64,000 bases of DNA from JBNFVY01 sp049943335 (lineage in GTDB: Bacteria; Pseudomonadota; Alphaproteobacteria; Rhodobacterales; Rhodobacteraceae), in contig NZ_JBNFVY010000012.1 in assembly GCF_049943335.1 (NCBI RefSeq), positions 1-64,000 of the forward strand. The letters run 5' to 3'. The stretch's first letter is position 1. Each line of letters opens with the position of its first letter. The notes beneath the pieces are model-generated. The model was not told where the DNA came from, made no database searches, and was given only the letters and a program-made list of their open reading frames with translations. A program made the position numbers and the translations under genes. Positions 52,266 to 62,221 of this stretch are shown in pieces.

Positions 52266-53342
52266 ATGGCAAAAATCACATTGGACAACCTGGCGCACAG
52301 CTATTTGCCGAACCCGACGTCTCAGGACGACTATGCACTCAAGGAACTGAACCACGACTGGGAAGACGGCGCGGCCTATGCTTTGCTTGGGGCATCAGGT
52401 TGCGGCAAGTCCACGCTGCTCAATATCATCTCGGGGCTCTTGCAACCCAGTCAGGGGCGTATCCTGTTCGACGGTCGCGACGTGACCCACGCGCCCACAA
52501 CCGAACGCAACATCGCGCAGGTCTTTCAGTTTCCGGTGGTCTACGACACGATGACCGTGCGCGACAACCTGGCCTTTCCGTTGCGAAACCGCGGTCGGGA
52601 CGAAGAATACGTGGCCGAACGGGTTCACGAAATCGCCCGCATGATCGGAATGGAGGACATGTTGAACCGCAAGGCGCGCGGTTTGACCGCCGATGCCAAG
52701 CAAAAGATCAGCCTTGGTCGCGGCATGGTGCGCAAGGACGTCAACGCGCTGCTCTTTGACGAACCGCTGACTGTGATCGACCCGCACATGAAATGGGAAC
52801 TGCGCACCCAGCTGAAAAAGCTGCACCACGATTTCGGGCATACGATGATCTACGTGACCCATGACCAGACCGAAGCGCTGACATTCGCCGACAAGGTGGT
52901 CGTCATGCACGACGGGCGGGTGGTCCAGATCGGCACGCCCGAAGAGCTGTTCGCCCGCCCCGAACACACTTTTGTGGGCTACTTCATCGGCTCGCCCGGC
53001 ATGAATGTGATCCCGGCGCGCGTCGAAGGCCGCACCGCCTATATCAACGGGCACAGCCTGGACCTGGCCCACGGATATGGCGCGCTGGATGGCAAGGTGG
53101 AACTGGGTGTGCGGCCCGAATTCGCACGCTTGTCCGATGCAGATGGCCTGCCGGTGAACGTGCGCCGGGTCGAAGATGTGGGGCGCCACAAGATCATCCG
53201 CGCCGATTTTTTCGGCACCGACATCAACATCATCGCGGGCGAAGGCGACGCGGTCGGGCCGGACATGACGCGCGTGGTTTTCGATCCGGCGCATGTCAAC
53301 GTCTACGCCAATGACTGGCGCGTGCAGGGGGGGGCAGTTTGA
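52266..53342 (+). CDS. glpT: Glycerol ABC transporter ATPase GlpT (degenerate signature)
   Basis: 358 residues. Walker A LGASGCGKSTLLN, Q-loop QVFQFPVVYDTMTVRDN, Walker B LLFDEPLTVID and the switch His in VTHDQTEALTF are intact. The signature position reads GLTADAKQKISLGRG instead of LSGGQRQRVAIGRA, so the Ser-Gly-Gly core is lost. Its D-loop is TVID rather than SNLD. The faults are complementary to those of GlpS. Here glpT means the ABC ATPase, not the MFS glycerol-phosphate permease. Confidence 0.9.
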   Translation: MAKITLDNLAHSYLPNPTSQDDYALKELNHDWEDGAAYALLGASGCGKSTLLNIISGLLQPSQGRILFDGRDVTHAPTTERNIAQVFQFPVVYDTMTVRDNLAFPLRNRGRDEEYVAERVHEIARMIGMEDMLNRKARGLTADAKQKISLGRGMVRKDVNALLFDEPLTVIDPHMKWELRTQLKKLHHDFGHTMIYVTHDQTEALTFADKVVVMHDGRVVQIGTPEELFARPEHTFVGYFIGSPGMNVIPARVEGRTAYINGHSLDLAHGYGALDGKVELGVRPEFARLSDADGLPVNVRRVEDVGRHKIIRADFFGTDINIIAGEGDAVGPDMTRVVFDPAHVNVYANDWRVQGGAV

Positions 53343-54214
53343 TGGACAAGACAACCAATCACAAGGCGTGGTTCCTGGTGTTGCCGGTGCTGGTGCTGGT
53401 GGCGTTTTCCGCCGTCATCCCGCTGATGACGGTGGTGAATTATTCCGTTCAGGACACGTTCGGGAACAACCAGTTTTTCTGGGTCGGGCTTGAGTGGTTT
53501 ACCGAGATGCTGGAAAGCGAACGCATGTGGGATGCGTTGTGGCGCCAGGTCGCCTTTTCCGCGATCATTCTGGCGATCGAAGTGCCCTTGGGCATCTTTG
53601 TCGCGCTGAACATGCCCAAGGGCGGGTTCTGGGCCAGCTTCTGTCTTGTCGTGATGTCGCTTCCGCTGCTGATCCCCTGGAACGTGGTCGGCACCATCTG
53701 GCAGATTTTCGGACGGGTCGATATTGGCCTGCTGGGCTACTCGCTGGCCAGGATCGGCGTGGACTACAACTATGTGGCCGATGTGTTCGACGCCTGGGTG
53801 ACGGTGATTGTCATGGACGTCTGGCATTGGACGTCATTGGTCGCGCTGCTTGCCTATGCCGGGCTGCAATCGATCCCCGAGGCCTATTATCAGGCCGCCA
53901 AGATTGATCAGGCCAGCCGCTGGAAAGTGTTCCGGTATATCGAACTGCCCAAAATGGCGGGCGTGCTGATGATCGCGATCCTGCTGCGTTTCATGGACAG
54001 TTTCATGATCTATACCGAACCGTTCGTGGTAACCGGCGGTGGGCCCGGGAATGCGACGACTTTCCTGTCGATCGACCTTGTGAAAATGGCCATCGGCCAG
54101 TTTGACCTGGGGCCGGCAGCAGCGTTTTCACTGATGTATTTCCTGGTGATCCTGCTGATTTCCTGGGTGTTCTACACGGTCATGGTGAACCTGGATAAGC
54201 GGGAGGGGAAGTGA
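53342..54214 (+). CDS. glpP: Glycerol ABC transporter permease GlpP
   Basis: 290 residues, six membrane spans, MalF-type. EAA loop: QAAKIDQASRWKVFRYIELP near residue 185, then FVVTGGGPGNATTFLS. ATG at 53342 with a TGATG overlap of the glpT stop; a TTG one codon earlier is unlikely. Confidence 0.92.
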   Translation: MDKTTNHKAWFLVLPVLVLVAFSAVIPLMTVVNYSVQDTFGNNQFFWVGLEWFTEMLESERMWDALWRQVAFSAIILAIEVPLGIFVALNMPKGGFWASFCLVVMSLPLLIPWNVVGTIWQIFGRVDIGLLGYSLARIGVDYNYVADVFDAWVTVIVMDVWHWTSLVALLAYAGLQSIPEAYYQAAKIDQASRWKVFRYIELPKMAGVLMIAILLRFMDSFMIYTEPFVVTGGGPGNATTFLSIDLVKMAIGQFDLGPAAAFSLMYFLVILLISWVFYTVMVNLDKREGK

Positions 54215-55059
54215 TGTCGGATGCCGCGCTGAATTCCGCCCCCGCCCGCCGCACCGCACGCGTCAATACACGTGCGGTTGTGATGACGCTCTACCTTTTG
54301 TTCCTGTTCGTGCCGATCTACTGGCTGATCAACATGAGCCTGAAGACCAATGCCGAAATCCTTGGTGAATTTTCGCTGTGGCCGCGCGATGTGACATTCC
54401 AGAACTATGCCACGATCCTGACCGACCCATCCTGGTATATGGGCTATGTCAATTCGCTGATCTACGTGGTGTTGAATACGGTGATTTCAGTCGCTGTCGC
54501 GCTGCCCGCAGCCTATGCGTTCAGCCGCTACCATTTCCTTGGCGACAAGCATCTGTTCTTCTGGTTGCTGACCAACCGTATGGCCCCGCCGGCGGTCTTT
54601 GCCCTGCCGTTCTTTCAGCTCTATTCATCGGTGGGGCTGTTCGACACGCATATCGCCGTGGCACTGGCGCATTGTCTGTTCAATGTGCCGCTGGCGGTGT
54701 GGATCCTGGAAGGGTTCATGCGCGGTGTGCCCAAGGAAATCGACGAAACCGCCTATATCGACGGCTATTCCTTCGGGCGGTTCTTCATCAAGATCTTCAT
54801 GCCGCTGATCGCGTCAGGCATCGGCGTGGCCGCGTTCTTTTGCTTTATGTTCAGCTGGGTCGAATTGCTGTTGTCGCGCACGCTGACCACGGTCGATGCC
54901 AAGCCGATTGCGGCGATCATGACACGGACGCAGGGCGCATCGGGCATTGATTGGGGCGTGCTGGCCGCGGCGGGTGTGTTGACGCTTCTGCCGGGGGCAT
55001 TGGTGATCTATTTCGTGCGCAATTACATCGCCAAGGGCTTTGCCCTGGGGCGGGTGTGA
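54214..55059 (+). CDS. glpQ: Glycerol ABC transporter permease GlpQ
   Basis: 281 residues, six membrane spans, MalG-type. EAA loop: DETAYIDGYSFGRFFIKIFM near residue 175. The ATG at 54214 overlaps the glpP stop (TGATG) with GGGAGGGG upstream; GTG at 54211 is an alternative. Not the glycerophosphodiesterase also called GlpQ. Confidence 0.92.
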   Translation: MSDAALNSAPARRTARVNTRAVVMTLYLLFLFVPIYWLINMSLKTNAEILGEFSLWPRDVTFQNYATILTDPSWYMGYVNSLIYVVLNTVISVAVALPAAYAFSRYHFLGDKHLFFWLLTNRMAPPAVFALPFFQLYSSVGLFDTHIAVALAHCLFNVPLAVWILEGFMRGVPKEIDETAYIDGYSFGRFFIKIFMPLIASGIGVAAFFCFMFSWVELLLSRTLTTVDAKPIAAIMTRTQGASGIDWGVLAAAGVLTLLPGALVIYFVRNYIAKGFALGRV

Positions 55060-55090
55060 TGCGCGCCCATACAACGACAGGAGGCATCTG

Positions 55091-55363
55091 ATGGAATGGA
55101 TGGCATGGACATGGCCCACGGCCGTATTCTTCATCATCATTGCAGGGCTTTTGATCGTCTTTACGGTCCTGGCGATCCGCGACCCCGAAACCCCGCGGAT
55201 CGGTGTTCTGGGGATCGAAACGACACGCGGAGATCGCCTGTTCATCACGCTTCTCGGCTCGGCCTTTCTCAACCTGGCCTGGCTCGGGTTGATCGACGCG
55301 CCTCAGTGGGGGGCGTTGATCGTATGCCTCATCTATGCCGCAGCGGTGTTTCGCTGGGTATAG
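55091..55363 (+). CDS. glpU: GlpU small membrane protein of the glycerol transporter (DUF2160)
   Basis: 90 residues: a first span near residues 8-25 (TAVFFIIIAGLLIVFTVLA), a loop with DPETPRIGVLGIETTRGDR and two more hydrophobic stretches. Conserved in glp ABC operons of alphaproteobacteria between the permeases and the binding protein; its molecular role is not established. GGAGG precedes the ATG. Confidence 0.85.
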   Translation: MEWMAWTWPTAVFFIIIAGLLIVFTVLAIRDPETPRIGVLGIETTRGDRLFITLLGSAFLNLAWLGLIDAPQWGALIVCLIYAAAVFRWV

Positions 55364-55432
55364 CCGTGGCCCACCGCGCCCAGGAGGGGGCGCCACTGAA
55401 ACCAAGGAAGAAATCCAAAGGGAGGATGCAAG

Positions 55433-57154
55433 ATGAGACTAGGACTGAGATCAACCACAGCCATCGTGCTGTCGCTGGGGCTGGTGGCCCCCGCGTTCGC
55501 CGGGATGGAGGAAGCCAGAGAATTCCTCGATGCCGAAATCGGGGACATGTCGTCGTTGTCGCGCGCCGAACAAGAAGCCGAAATGCAGTGGTTCATCGAT
55601 GCCGCTGCCCCGCTGGCAGGGATGGACATCAAGGTGGTTTCGGAAACCATCACCACCCACGAATATGAGAGCCAGGTGCTCGCCCCCGCCTTCGAGGCGA
55701 TCACCGGCATCAAGGTCACCCATGATCTGATCGGCGAGGGTGATGTGGTGGAAAAGCTGCAAACCCAAATGCAGTCCGGTGAGAACATCTATGACGGCTA
55801 CGTCAACGACTCTGACCTGATCGGCACCCACTGGCGTTACCAGCAGGCCCGCAGCCTGACTGACTGGATGGCAAACGCCGGTGCAGATGTGACCTCGCCC
55901 ACGTTGGACCTCGATGATTTCATCGGCACCCAGTTCACCACCGGCCCGGATGGCGACCTCTACCAACTGCCCGACCAGCAGTTCGCCAACCTCTACTGGT
56001 TCCGCTACGATTGGTTCACCGATCCCAAATCCATGGCCGACTTCAAGGAAGCCTATGGCTACGACCTCGGCGTGCCGGTCAACTGGTCGGCCTATGAAGA
56101 CATCGCCGAGTTCTTCACCGGGCGCGACATGTCTTATGCGGGCGGCCCCGACAGCGGCGTCTTCGGCAACATGGACTACGGCAAGAAAGACCCTTCGCTC
56201 GGCTGGCGCTACACCGATGCGTGGATGTCGATGGCTGGCATGGGGGACAAGGGTGAACCCAACGGCCTGCCGGTTGATGAGTGGGGCGTTCGGGTCAACG
56301 ACAAATCCCAGCCCGTCGGCTCCTGTATGGCCCGTGGCGGCGCAACCAACGCGCCCGCTGCTGTCTATGCCGTAGAAAAGGCGATTGAATGGCTGCAAAA
56401 ATACACGCCGCCTGCGGCTCAGGGCATGACCTTCGGCGAAGCCGGCCCGGTCCCGAGCCAAGGCAATATCGCCCAGCAAATGTTCATGTATACCACCTTC
56501 GTACCCTCGCTGGTCGAAGAGGGTCTTCCTGTCATGAACGACGATGGCACGCCCAAGTGGCGCCTCGCCCCGTCGCCCCATGGCGCTTACTGGGAAGAGG
56601 GCATGAAGATCGGCTATCAGGACGTGGGGTCCTGGACGTTGTTGAAGTCCACCCCCGATGACCGCGCCAAGGCGGCCTGGCTCTATGCCCAGTTCGTCAC
56701 CTCCAAAACCGTGGACGTGAAGAAAAGCCACATTGGCCTGACCTTCATCCGCGAAAGCTCGATCGCACATGACAGCTTCACCGAGCGTGCGCCGAAACTG
56801 GGCGGCCTGGTCGAATTCTACCGCTCGCCAGCCCGTGTCCAGTGGTCGCCCACCGGCACCAACATCCCCGACTACCCCAAGCTGGCGCAGCTGTGGTGGC
56901 AGAATATCGGCGATGCGATGTCTGGCGCAAAAACCGCTCAAGAGGCGCTGGACAGCCTGTGCGCCGATCAAGAGCGCGTGTTGGAAAGGCTTGAACGCGC
57001 AGGCGTTCAAGGTGACCTGGGGCCGAAGTTGAATGACGAAAAAGACCCGCAGGAATGGCTGAGCATGGCCGGTGCTCCCAAAGCGAAAATCGACAATGAG
57101 GATCCCGCGCCGCAAACCGTCAGCTATGACGAACTGATTGCCTCATGGCAGTAA
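55433..57154 (+). CDS. glpV: Glycerol ABC transporter substrate-binding protein GlpV
   Basis: 573 residues with a signal peptide ending at about residue 23 (LGLVAPAFA). Large family 1 solute-binding protein; mature blocks include DGYVNDSDLIGTHWRYQQA and LPDQQFANLYWFRYDWF. The first codons are unusual for this genome (AGA twice, CTA, GGA, TCA), and the body uses more CTC and GAG codons than its neighbours. A GGAGG lies ten bases upstream of the ATG. A terminator hairpin follows before glpK. Confidence 0.92.
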   Translation: MRLGLRSTTAIVLSLGLVAPAFAGMEEAREFLDAEIGDMSSLSRAEQEAEMQWFIDAAAPLAGMDIKVVSETITTHEYESQVLAPAFEAITGIKVTHDLIGEGDVVEKLQTQMQSGENIYDGYVNDSDLIGTHWRYQQARSLTDWMANAGADVTSPTLDLDDFIGTQFTTGPDGDLYQLPDQQFANLYWFRYDWFTDPKSMADFKEAYGYDLGVPVNWSAYEDIAEFFTGRDMSYAGGPDSGVFGNMDYGKKDPSLGWRYTDAWMSMAGMGDKGEPNGLPVDEWGVRVNDKSQPVGSCMARGGATNAPAAVYAVEKAIEWLQKYTPPAAQGMTFGEAGPVPSQGNIAQQMFMYTTFVPSLVEEGLPVMNDDGTPKWRLAPSPHGAYWEEGMKIGYQDVGSWTLLKSTPDDRAKAAWLYAQFVTSKTVDVKKSHIGLTFIRESSIAHDSFTERAPKLGGLVEFYRSPARVQWSPTGTNIPDYPKLAQLWWQNIGDAMSGAKTAQEALDSLCADQERVLERLERAGVQGDLGPKLNDEKDPQEWLSMAGAPKAKIDNEDPAPQTVSYDELIASWQ

Positions 57155-57165
57155 AACGATGATGG

Positions 57166-57201
57166 GCCGGGGCGGCGTGAATCGCGTGGCCCCGGCTTTT
57201 T
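57166..57201 (+). terminator. Terminator-like hairpin between glpV and glpK
   Basis: GCCGGGGC (57166-57173) pairs with GCCCCGGC (57189-57196), 15-base loop, followed by five T. It sits 11 bases after glpV and 39 before glpK, so glpK is probably expressed by partial read-through or a separate start. Confidence 0.8.
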
Positions 57202-57240
57202 CTTCGGCCTAAGCTGGCCAAAACGTCAAAAGGGGTAGCC

Positions 57241-58725
<1,485 letters not shown>

Positions 58726-58744
58726 GGGCGCAGACGCAGACCGT

Positions 58745-58972
58745 TTAGTGCACGTTTACAGGTGCAAAGTCGTGCTGGCGCGCCAAGGCAAAAGCCAGGC
58801 GGCGGTCGGCCACCAGAGCCAGCTGTTCGCCATCGGTGTTGTGCACTGCGAACAGGCGCTCGGCGCCTTGGACGGCATCCTGTACCTCTTGCGGCAGGTC
58901 CACCACGTTGACCGGACGGACGTAGACAATGCGGTCTTCGCCGCCGGGCAGTTTGTCAAATCGCGTATTCAT
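58745..58972 (-). CDS. DUF1150 small protein linked to Hsp20
   Basis: 75 residues. Pattern VYVRPVNVVDLPQEVQDAV and DRRLAFALARQHDFAPVNVH is typical of DUF1150 proteins encoded beside small heat-shock proteins in alphaproteobacteria. It begins four bases after the Hsp20 stop and shares its promoter. Function unknown; convergent with glpK, 19 bases apart. Confidence 0.85.
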   Translation of the reverse strand: MNTRFDKLPGGEDRIVYVRPVNVVDLPQEVQDAVQGAERLFAVHNTDGEQLALVADRRLAFALARQHDFAPVNVH

Positions 58973-58976
58973 ACCC

Positions 58977-59390
58977 TTACCTCCGATTGATCTTTATTTC
59001 TTGAACGATAGTGTCGGGAACGGATCGGACAAGGTCGATATGCAAAAGACCGTTTTCCATGTCCGCGCCGTTTACATCGACGCCCTCGGCCAGAACGAAG
59101 CTACGCTGGAACTGGCGTGCCGCTATGCCGCGGTGCAAGAACACACGGGCCTCATCGGGTTCGCCCTGTTTGCCCCGGATCACCAACTGGCGGTCTTCCA
59201 GCGTAATCGACAGGTCATTTTCGGAAAACCCCGCCACGGCGAGAGAGATGCGATAGCTGTGATCGCTGGTTTGTTCAATGTTATACGGGGGATAGCCGCC
59301 TTGATCGGATTTGGCAGTCCGTTCAACCAGCCGTTCGAGCTGATCGAAACCAAGAAGGAAAGGGTGCGCCCCAAGCATCATTTTCGTCAT
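58977..59390 (-). CDS. Hsp20 family small heat-shock protein (IbpA-like)
   Basis: 137 residues. N-terminal TKMMLGAHPFLLGFDQLERL, then the alpha-crystallin domain from about 35 (YPPYNIEQTSDHSYRISLAVAGF) to about 120 (the GLLHIDLVRSVP strand), and a short C-terminal tail ending in EIKINRR (IxI-type motif). Prevents aggregation during heat stress. ATG at 59390 is chosen because homologues begin near the conserved Phe-Asp motif; the longer ATG at 59495 would place the start upstream of the RpoH-type promoter. Confidence 0.93.
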   Translation of the reverse strand: MTKMMLGAHPFLLGFDQLERLVERTAKSDQGGYPPYNIEQTSDHSYRISLAVAGFSENDLSITLEDRQLVIRGKQGEPDEARVFLHRGIAARQFQRSFVLAEGVDVNGADMENGLLHIDLVRSVPDTIVQEIKINRR

Positions 59391-59459
59391 CGACACGTCC
59401 TGTAGTAGCAACGTTTGCGGGTTGGGGTCCCGGTTCCGGCAACCCCCTCGTAGCACTGA

Positions 59460-59490
59460 ATATGGGGGTCGATAGCCCGCCATACAAGAG
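59460..59490 (-). promoter_or_regulatory. RpoH (sigma-32) promoter of the Hsp20 operon
   Basis: On the minus strand CTCTTGTA (-35, CTTG at 59488-59485) and CCCCATAT (-10, 59467-59460) with 15 bases between CTTGTA and CCCCAT, close to the sigma-32 consensus. The -10 box is 70 bases before the hsp20 start. Confidence 0.85.
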
Positions 59491-59596
59491 AGCACGCGCG
59501 CACGCGGCGATCATGACGCTTGGCGGATGGAAAAAAATTTCCTACTAAGAGCGCAGTTAGGCGAAACCCAGCGGAAAGTGGCATGGAGACATGGAT

Positions 59597-59809
59597 ATGT
59601 CATCCAAGATGGACCCCAAGGAAATTCTGCGGGTCAAACTGGAAGTACTGCGGCGCGAACACCGTGATCTGGACGATGCGATCCACGCATTGCAGGACAG
59701 CGGGCGCGGCGACACCCTGCAACTGCGTCGGCTGAAAAAGCAGAAGCTTGGGCTCAAGGATCGTATCGCGATGATCGAAGACAACCTTTTGCCTGATATC
59801 ATTGCCTGA
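59597..59809 (+). CDS. DUF465 (YdcH-like) small coiled protein
   Basis: 70 residues, one long amphipathic helical hairpin: VKLEVLRREHRDLDDAIHAL then LQLRRLKKQKLGLKDRIAMI. The end DNLLPDIIA is typical. Two ATGs are possible (59591 and 59597); the second has GGAG at a normal distance. Function unknown; precedes purE by 57 bases. Confidence 0.85.
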   Translation: MSSKMDPKEILRVKLEVLRREHRDLDDAIHALQDSGRGDTLQLRRLKKQKLGLKDRIAMIEDNLLPDIIA

Positions 59810-59866
59810 TTGCAGGTTTTTTCCAGCCCGCTATAGTGCGCGCTCTTTCAACCGAAGGGCCACGGA

Positions 59867-60352
59867 ATGAGCGTTGAAGTCGGCATCATCATGGGCAGTC
59901 AAAGCGACTGGCCGACCATGAAACTGGCAGCGGAAGTGCTGGACGAACTGGGTGTCGCCTACGAATCCAAAATCGTCTCGGCGCATCGCACGCCTGACCG
60001 CCTGTGGGACTACGGCAAAACGGCGGTCGAGCGGGGGCTCAAGGTGATCATCGCCGGGGCAGGGGGCGCCGCCCATTTGCCGGGCATGATGGCGTCAAAA
60101 ACGCGTGTGCCCGTGATCGGGGTGCCGGTCCAGACCAAAGCCTTGTCGGGCGTCGACAGCCTGTATTCCATCGTGCAGATGCCCAAGGGTTTTCCTGTGG
60201 CGACCATGGCGATCGGGGCGGCTGGCGCGGCCAACGCAGGTCTCATGGCGGCCGGGATCCTCGCCACGTGCGATGCCGGTTTGGCCACACGTCTCGATGC
60301 TTGGCGCGACGCTCTGTCTGCGTCGATCCCCGATGAACCACACGATGACTGA
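59867..60352 (+). CDS. purE: N5-carboxyaminoimidazole ribonucleotide mutase PurE
   Basis: 161 residues. Class I PurE: IIMGSQSDWPTMKLA, SAHRTPDRLWDY with the catalytic His, GAGGAAHLPGMMAS and VPVQTKALSGVDSL. Acts with PurK in de novo purine synthesis to convert AIR to CAIR. It overlaps purK by eight bases. Confidence 0.97.
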   Translation: MSVEVGIIMGSQSDWPTMKLAAEVLDELGVAYESKIVSAHRTPDRLWDYGKTAVERGLKVIIAGAGGAAHLPGMMASKTRVPVIGVPVQTKALSGVDSLYSIVQMPKGFPVATMAIGAAGAANAGLMAAGILATCDAGLATRLDAWRDALSASIPDEPHDD

Positions 60353-61424
60353 CCCGCTTTCACCAGGTGCCACGATCGGCATTCTCGGCGGTGGCCAGCT
60401 GGGCCGGATGTTGTCGGTCGCGGCCAGCCGTCTGGGTTTTAAGACCTGCGTATTCGAGCCGGGCGGCGATTGCCCGGCCAGCCACGTTTCGAACGCTCAT
60501 TTCAAGGCGTCTTACGACGACAACGACGCACTACAGCGCTTTGCCGATAGCGTGGATGTCATCACCTATGAGTTTGAGAATATCCCCACATCGGCGCTTG
60601 ATTTTCTGGACGGGCGCAAGCCGATCCGACCGGGGCGCGAAGCTCTGCGCGTCAGCCAGGACCGGCTGACGGAAAAACAATTCCTGACAGGGCTTGGATT
60701 GCAGGTTGCGCCTTTTGCAAACGTTGAATGCCTGGACGACCTTTGCGTGGGCCTGGACACGCTTGGCACCCCGTCGATTTTGAAAACACGCCGCATGGGG
60801 TATGACGGCAAAGGGCAGGTGCGGCTCTCTGATCCGGCGCAGGCGGATGAAGCGCTTGCGGCAATGAACGGCGCGCCCGCGGTTTTGGAAGGGTTCGTCG
60901 ATTTCCGTCGCGAGGTGTCCGTGATCGGCGCGCGGGGCATCGACGGGCAGATTTCATGCTTTGACCCGGGCGAAAACGTGCACAAGGATGGCATTCTTGA
61001 CACCACGACCGTGCCGGCGACGTTGAATGTGCATCAAAGTTCGGATGCGGTATTGATTGCGGGCAAGATCCTGAATGCACTGGATTACGTCGGCGTGTTG
61101 GGGGTCGAGCTTTTCGTCACTCCAGACGCGCTGATCGTGAACGAGATCGCGCCTCGGGTCCATAATTCGGGGCATTGGACGCAAAATGGCTGCGTGATCG
61201 ATCAATTTGAACAGCACATCCGCGCCGTTGCAGGGTGGCCGCTTGGGGACGGTCGGCGGCATTCAAACGTGCAAATGCTGAACCTGATCGGCGCAGACGT
61301 TGATCGTGTGCCCGAACTTGCGACCGACGGTACTGTGGCAATCCATCTCTATGGAAAAACCCAAGCGAAACCGGGCCGCAAGATGGGTCATGTCAACCGC
61401 ATCCTGGGCCCGGCGGAAACGTAA
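60345..61424 (+). CDS. purK: N5-carboxyaminoimidazole ribonucleotide synthetase PurK
   Basis: 359 residues, ATP-grasp enzyme. N-terminal ATIGILGGGQLGRMLSVAAS, SVDVITYEFENI near 70, KTRRMGYDGKGQ (ATP-grasp) near 150, and the C-terminal ATP-grasp end NEIAPRVHNSGHWTQ. The ATG at 60345 is preferred; another at 60333 would add four residues and is possible. Confidence 0.96.
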   Translation: MTDPLSPGATIGILGGGQLGRMLSVAASRLGFKTCVFEPGGDCPASHVSNAHFKASYDDNDALQRFADSVDVITYEFENIPTSALDFLDGRKPIRPGREALRVSQDRLTEKQFLTGLGLQVAPFANVECLDDLCVGLDTLGTPSILKTRRMGYDGKGQVRLSDPAQADEALAAMNGAPAVLEGFVDFRREVSVIGARGIDGQISCFDPGENVHKDGILDTTTVPATLNVHQSSDAVLIAGKILNALDYVGVLGVELFVTPDALIVNEIAPRVHNSGHWTQNGCVIDQFEQHIRAVAGWPLGDGRRHSNVQMLNLIGADVDRVPELATDGTVAIHLYGKTQAKPGRKMGHVNRILGPAET

Positions 61425-61426
61425 CC

Positions 61427-62221
61427 TCAGACGGCGTTCAACTGTTCCAGATCGCCAATGCTCAGACGCGGATGGCGCATGGCGCCAAAAGCGGCCAGTT
61501 CGGAAAGGTACGGAAACAGGTTGAGGAAACGCAACCGCAGATCGCCGGGTAAGCGGGATGTGCAATTGGCGCCCGGGTGGTAGGTTTCCAATTCGATCCC
61601 GTTGGCCCGGATCACATCATGCCGATCCAGAGCGATGTGAAAGGTCTGGACCGCGGCGATGGGGCTGATCTTGATGACATTCATGCCATCCGCCAATGAT
61701 GATGCCGGCGCCAAGGCTTCGGATGTCCCCAAATAGCCCAACAGGGCGTCCGATTTCATCACGTATCGCGCATTCGGTCCAAGCATCAGGTCCGGGGCGG
61801 GCCGCCCGAATCCGAAACTGTCGGCCATCACGCGATAAAGACCCGAGGACGTGTCACTGCGCATTTGCGCGTCGGGAGCAATGGACATCGAGCCGATCCA
61901 CCGAATTGGCGCCAAACCTCCACTGGCTGTTTCGACGCGCATGCCAGGCACCAGATCTTCGATGGCGATGGTGCCAAATTCGGTCGGGATCAGCGTGCCG
62001 CGTGCGAAGGCGCTGAAGGCTTCTTCGAACACGGGGATCGCGGGGGCTTTGATCGCCGCGTCCTTTACCGCGCCCATCGCATCCAGCCAGCACATAGAAT
62101 AGGGACGCAGGGCGACCGTCGGCGGCGCTGCGACGGTTTTTCGCCGAACAGTCCACGTTTCAGAAAATTTCGGCCGCGTTGTGGCAATCGCACTATGCGC
62201 GGGGCGGGGGGCATACGTCAT
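61427..62221 (-). CDS. Hint-domain (Hint_2-like) protein with catalytic residues lost
   Basis: 264 residues. The Hedgehog/intein fold is seen as FARGTLIPTEFGTIAIEDLV, PGMRVETASGGLAPIRWIGS and LMLGPNARYVMKSDALL, then FHIALDRHDVIRANGIELE. In active Hint domains the first block starts with a nucleophile Cys (CFxxGT); here it is AF, so the Cys is Ala, and the PQHR block is PNAR, losing the His. Self-splicing is therefore not expected. Roseobacters carry many Hint_2 proteins as secreted or surface proteins. No signal peptide is evident. It ends two bases from purK, convergently. Confidence 0.8.
   Translation of the reverse strand: MTYAPRPAHSAIATTRPKFSETWTVRRKTVAAPPTVALRPYSMCWLDAMGAVKDAAIKAPAIPVFEEAFSAFARGTLIPTEFGTIAIEDLVPGMRVETASGGLAPIRWIGSMSIAPDAQMRSDTSSGLYRVMADSFGFGRPAPDLMLGPNARYVMKSDALLGYLGTSEALAPASSLADGMNVIKISPIAAVQTFHIALDRHDVIRANGIELETYHPGANCTSRLPGDLRLRFLNLFPYLSELAAFGAMRHPRLSIGDLEQLNAV

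Noticed and set aside
55451..57115. 554-codon open frame antisense to glpV
   Set aside because: Shadow of glpV, no ribosome binding site and no recognisable domain.
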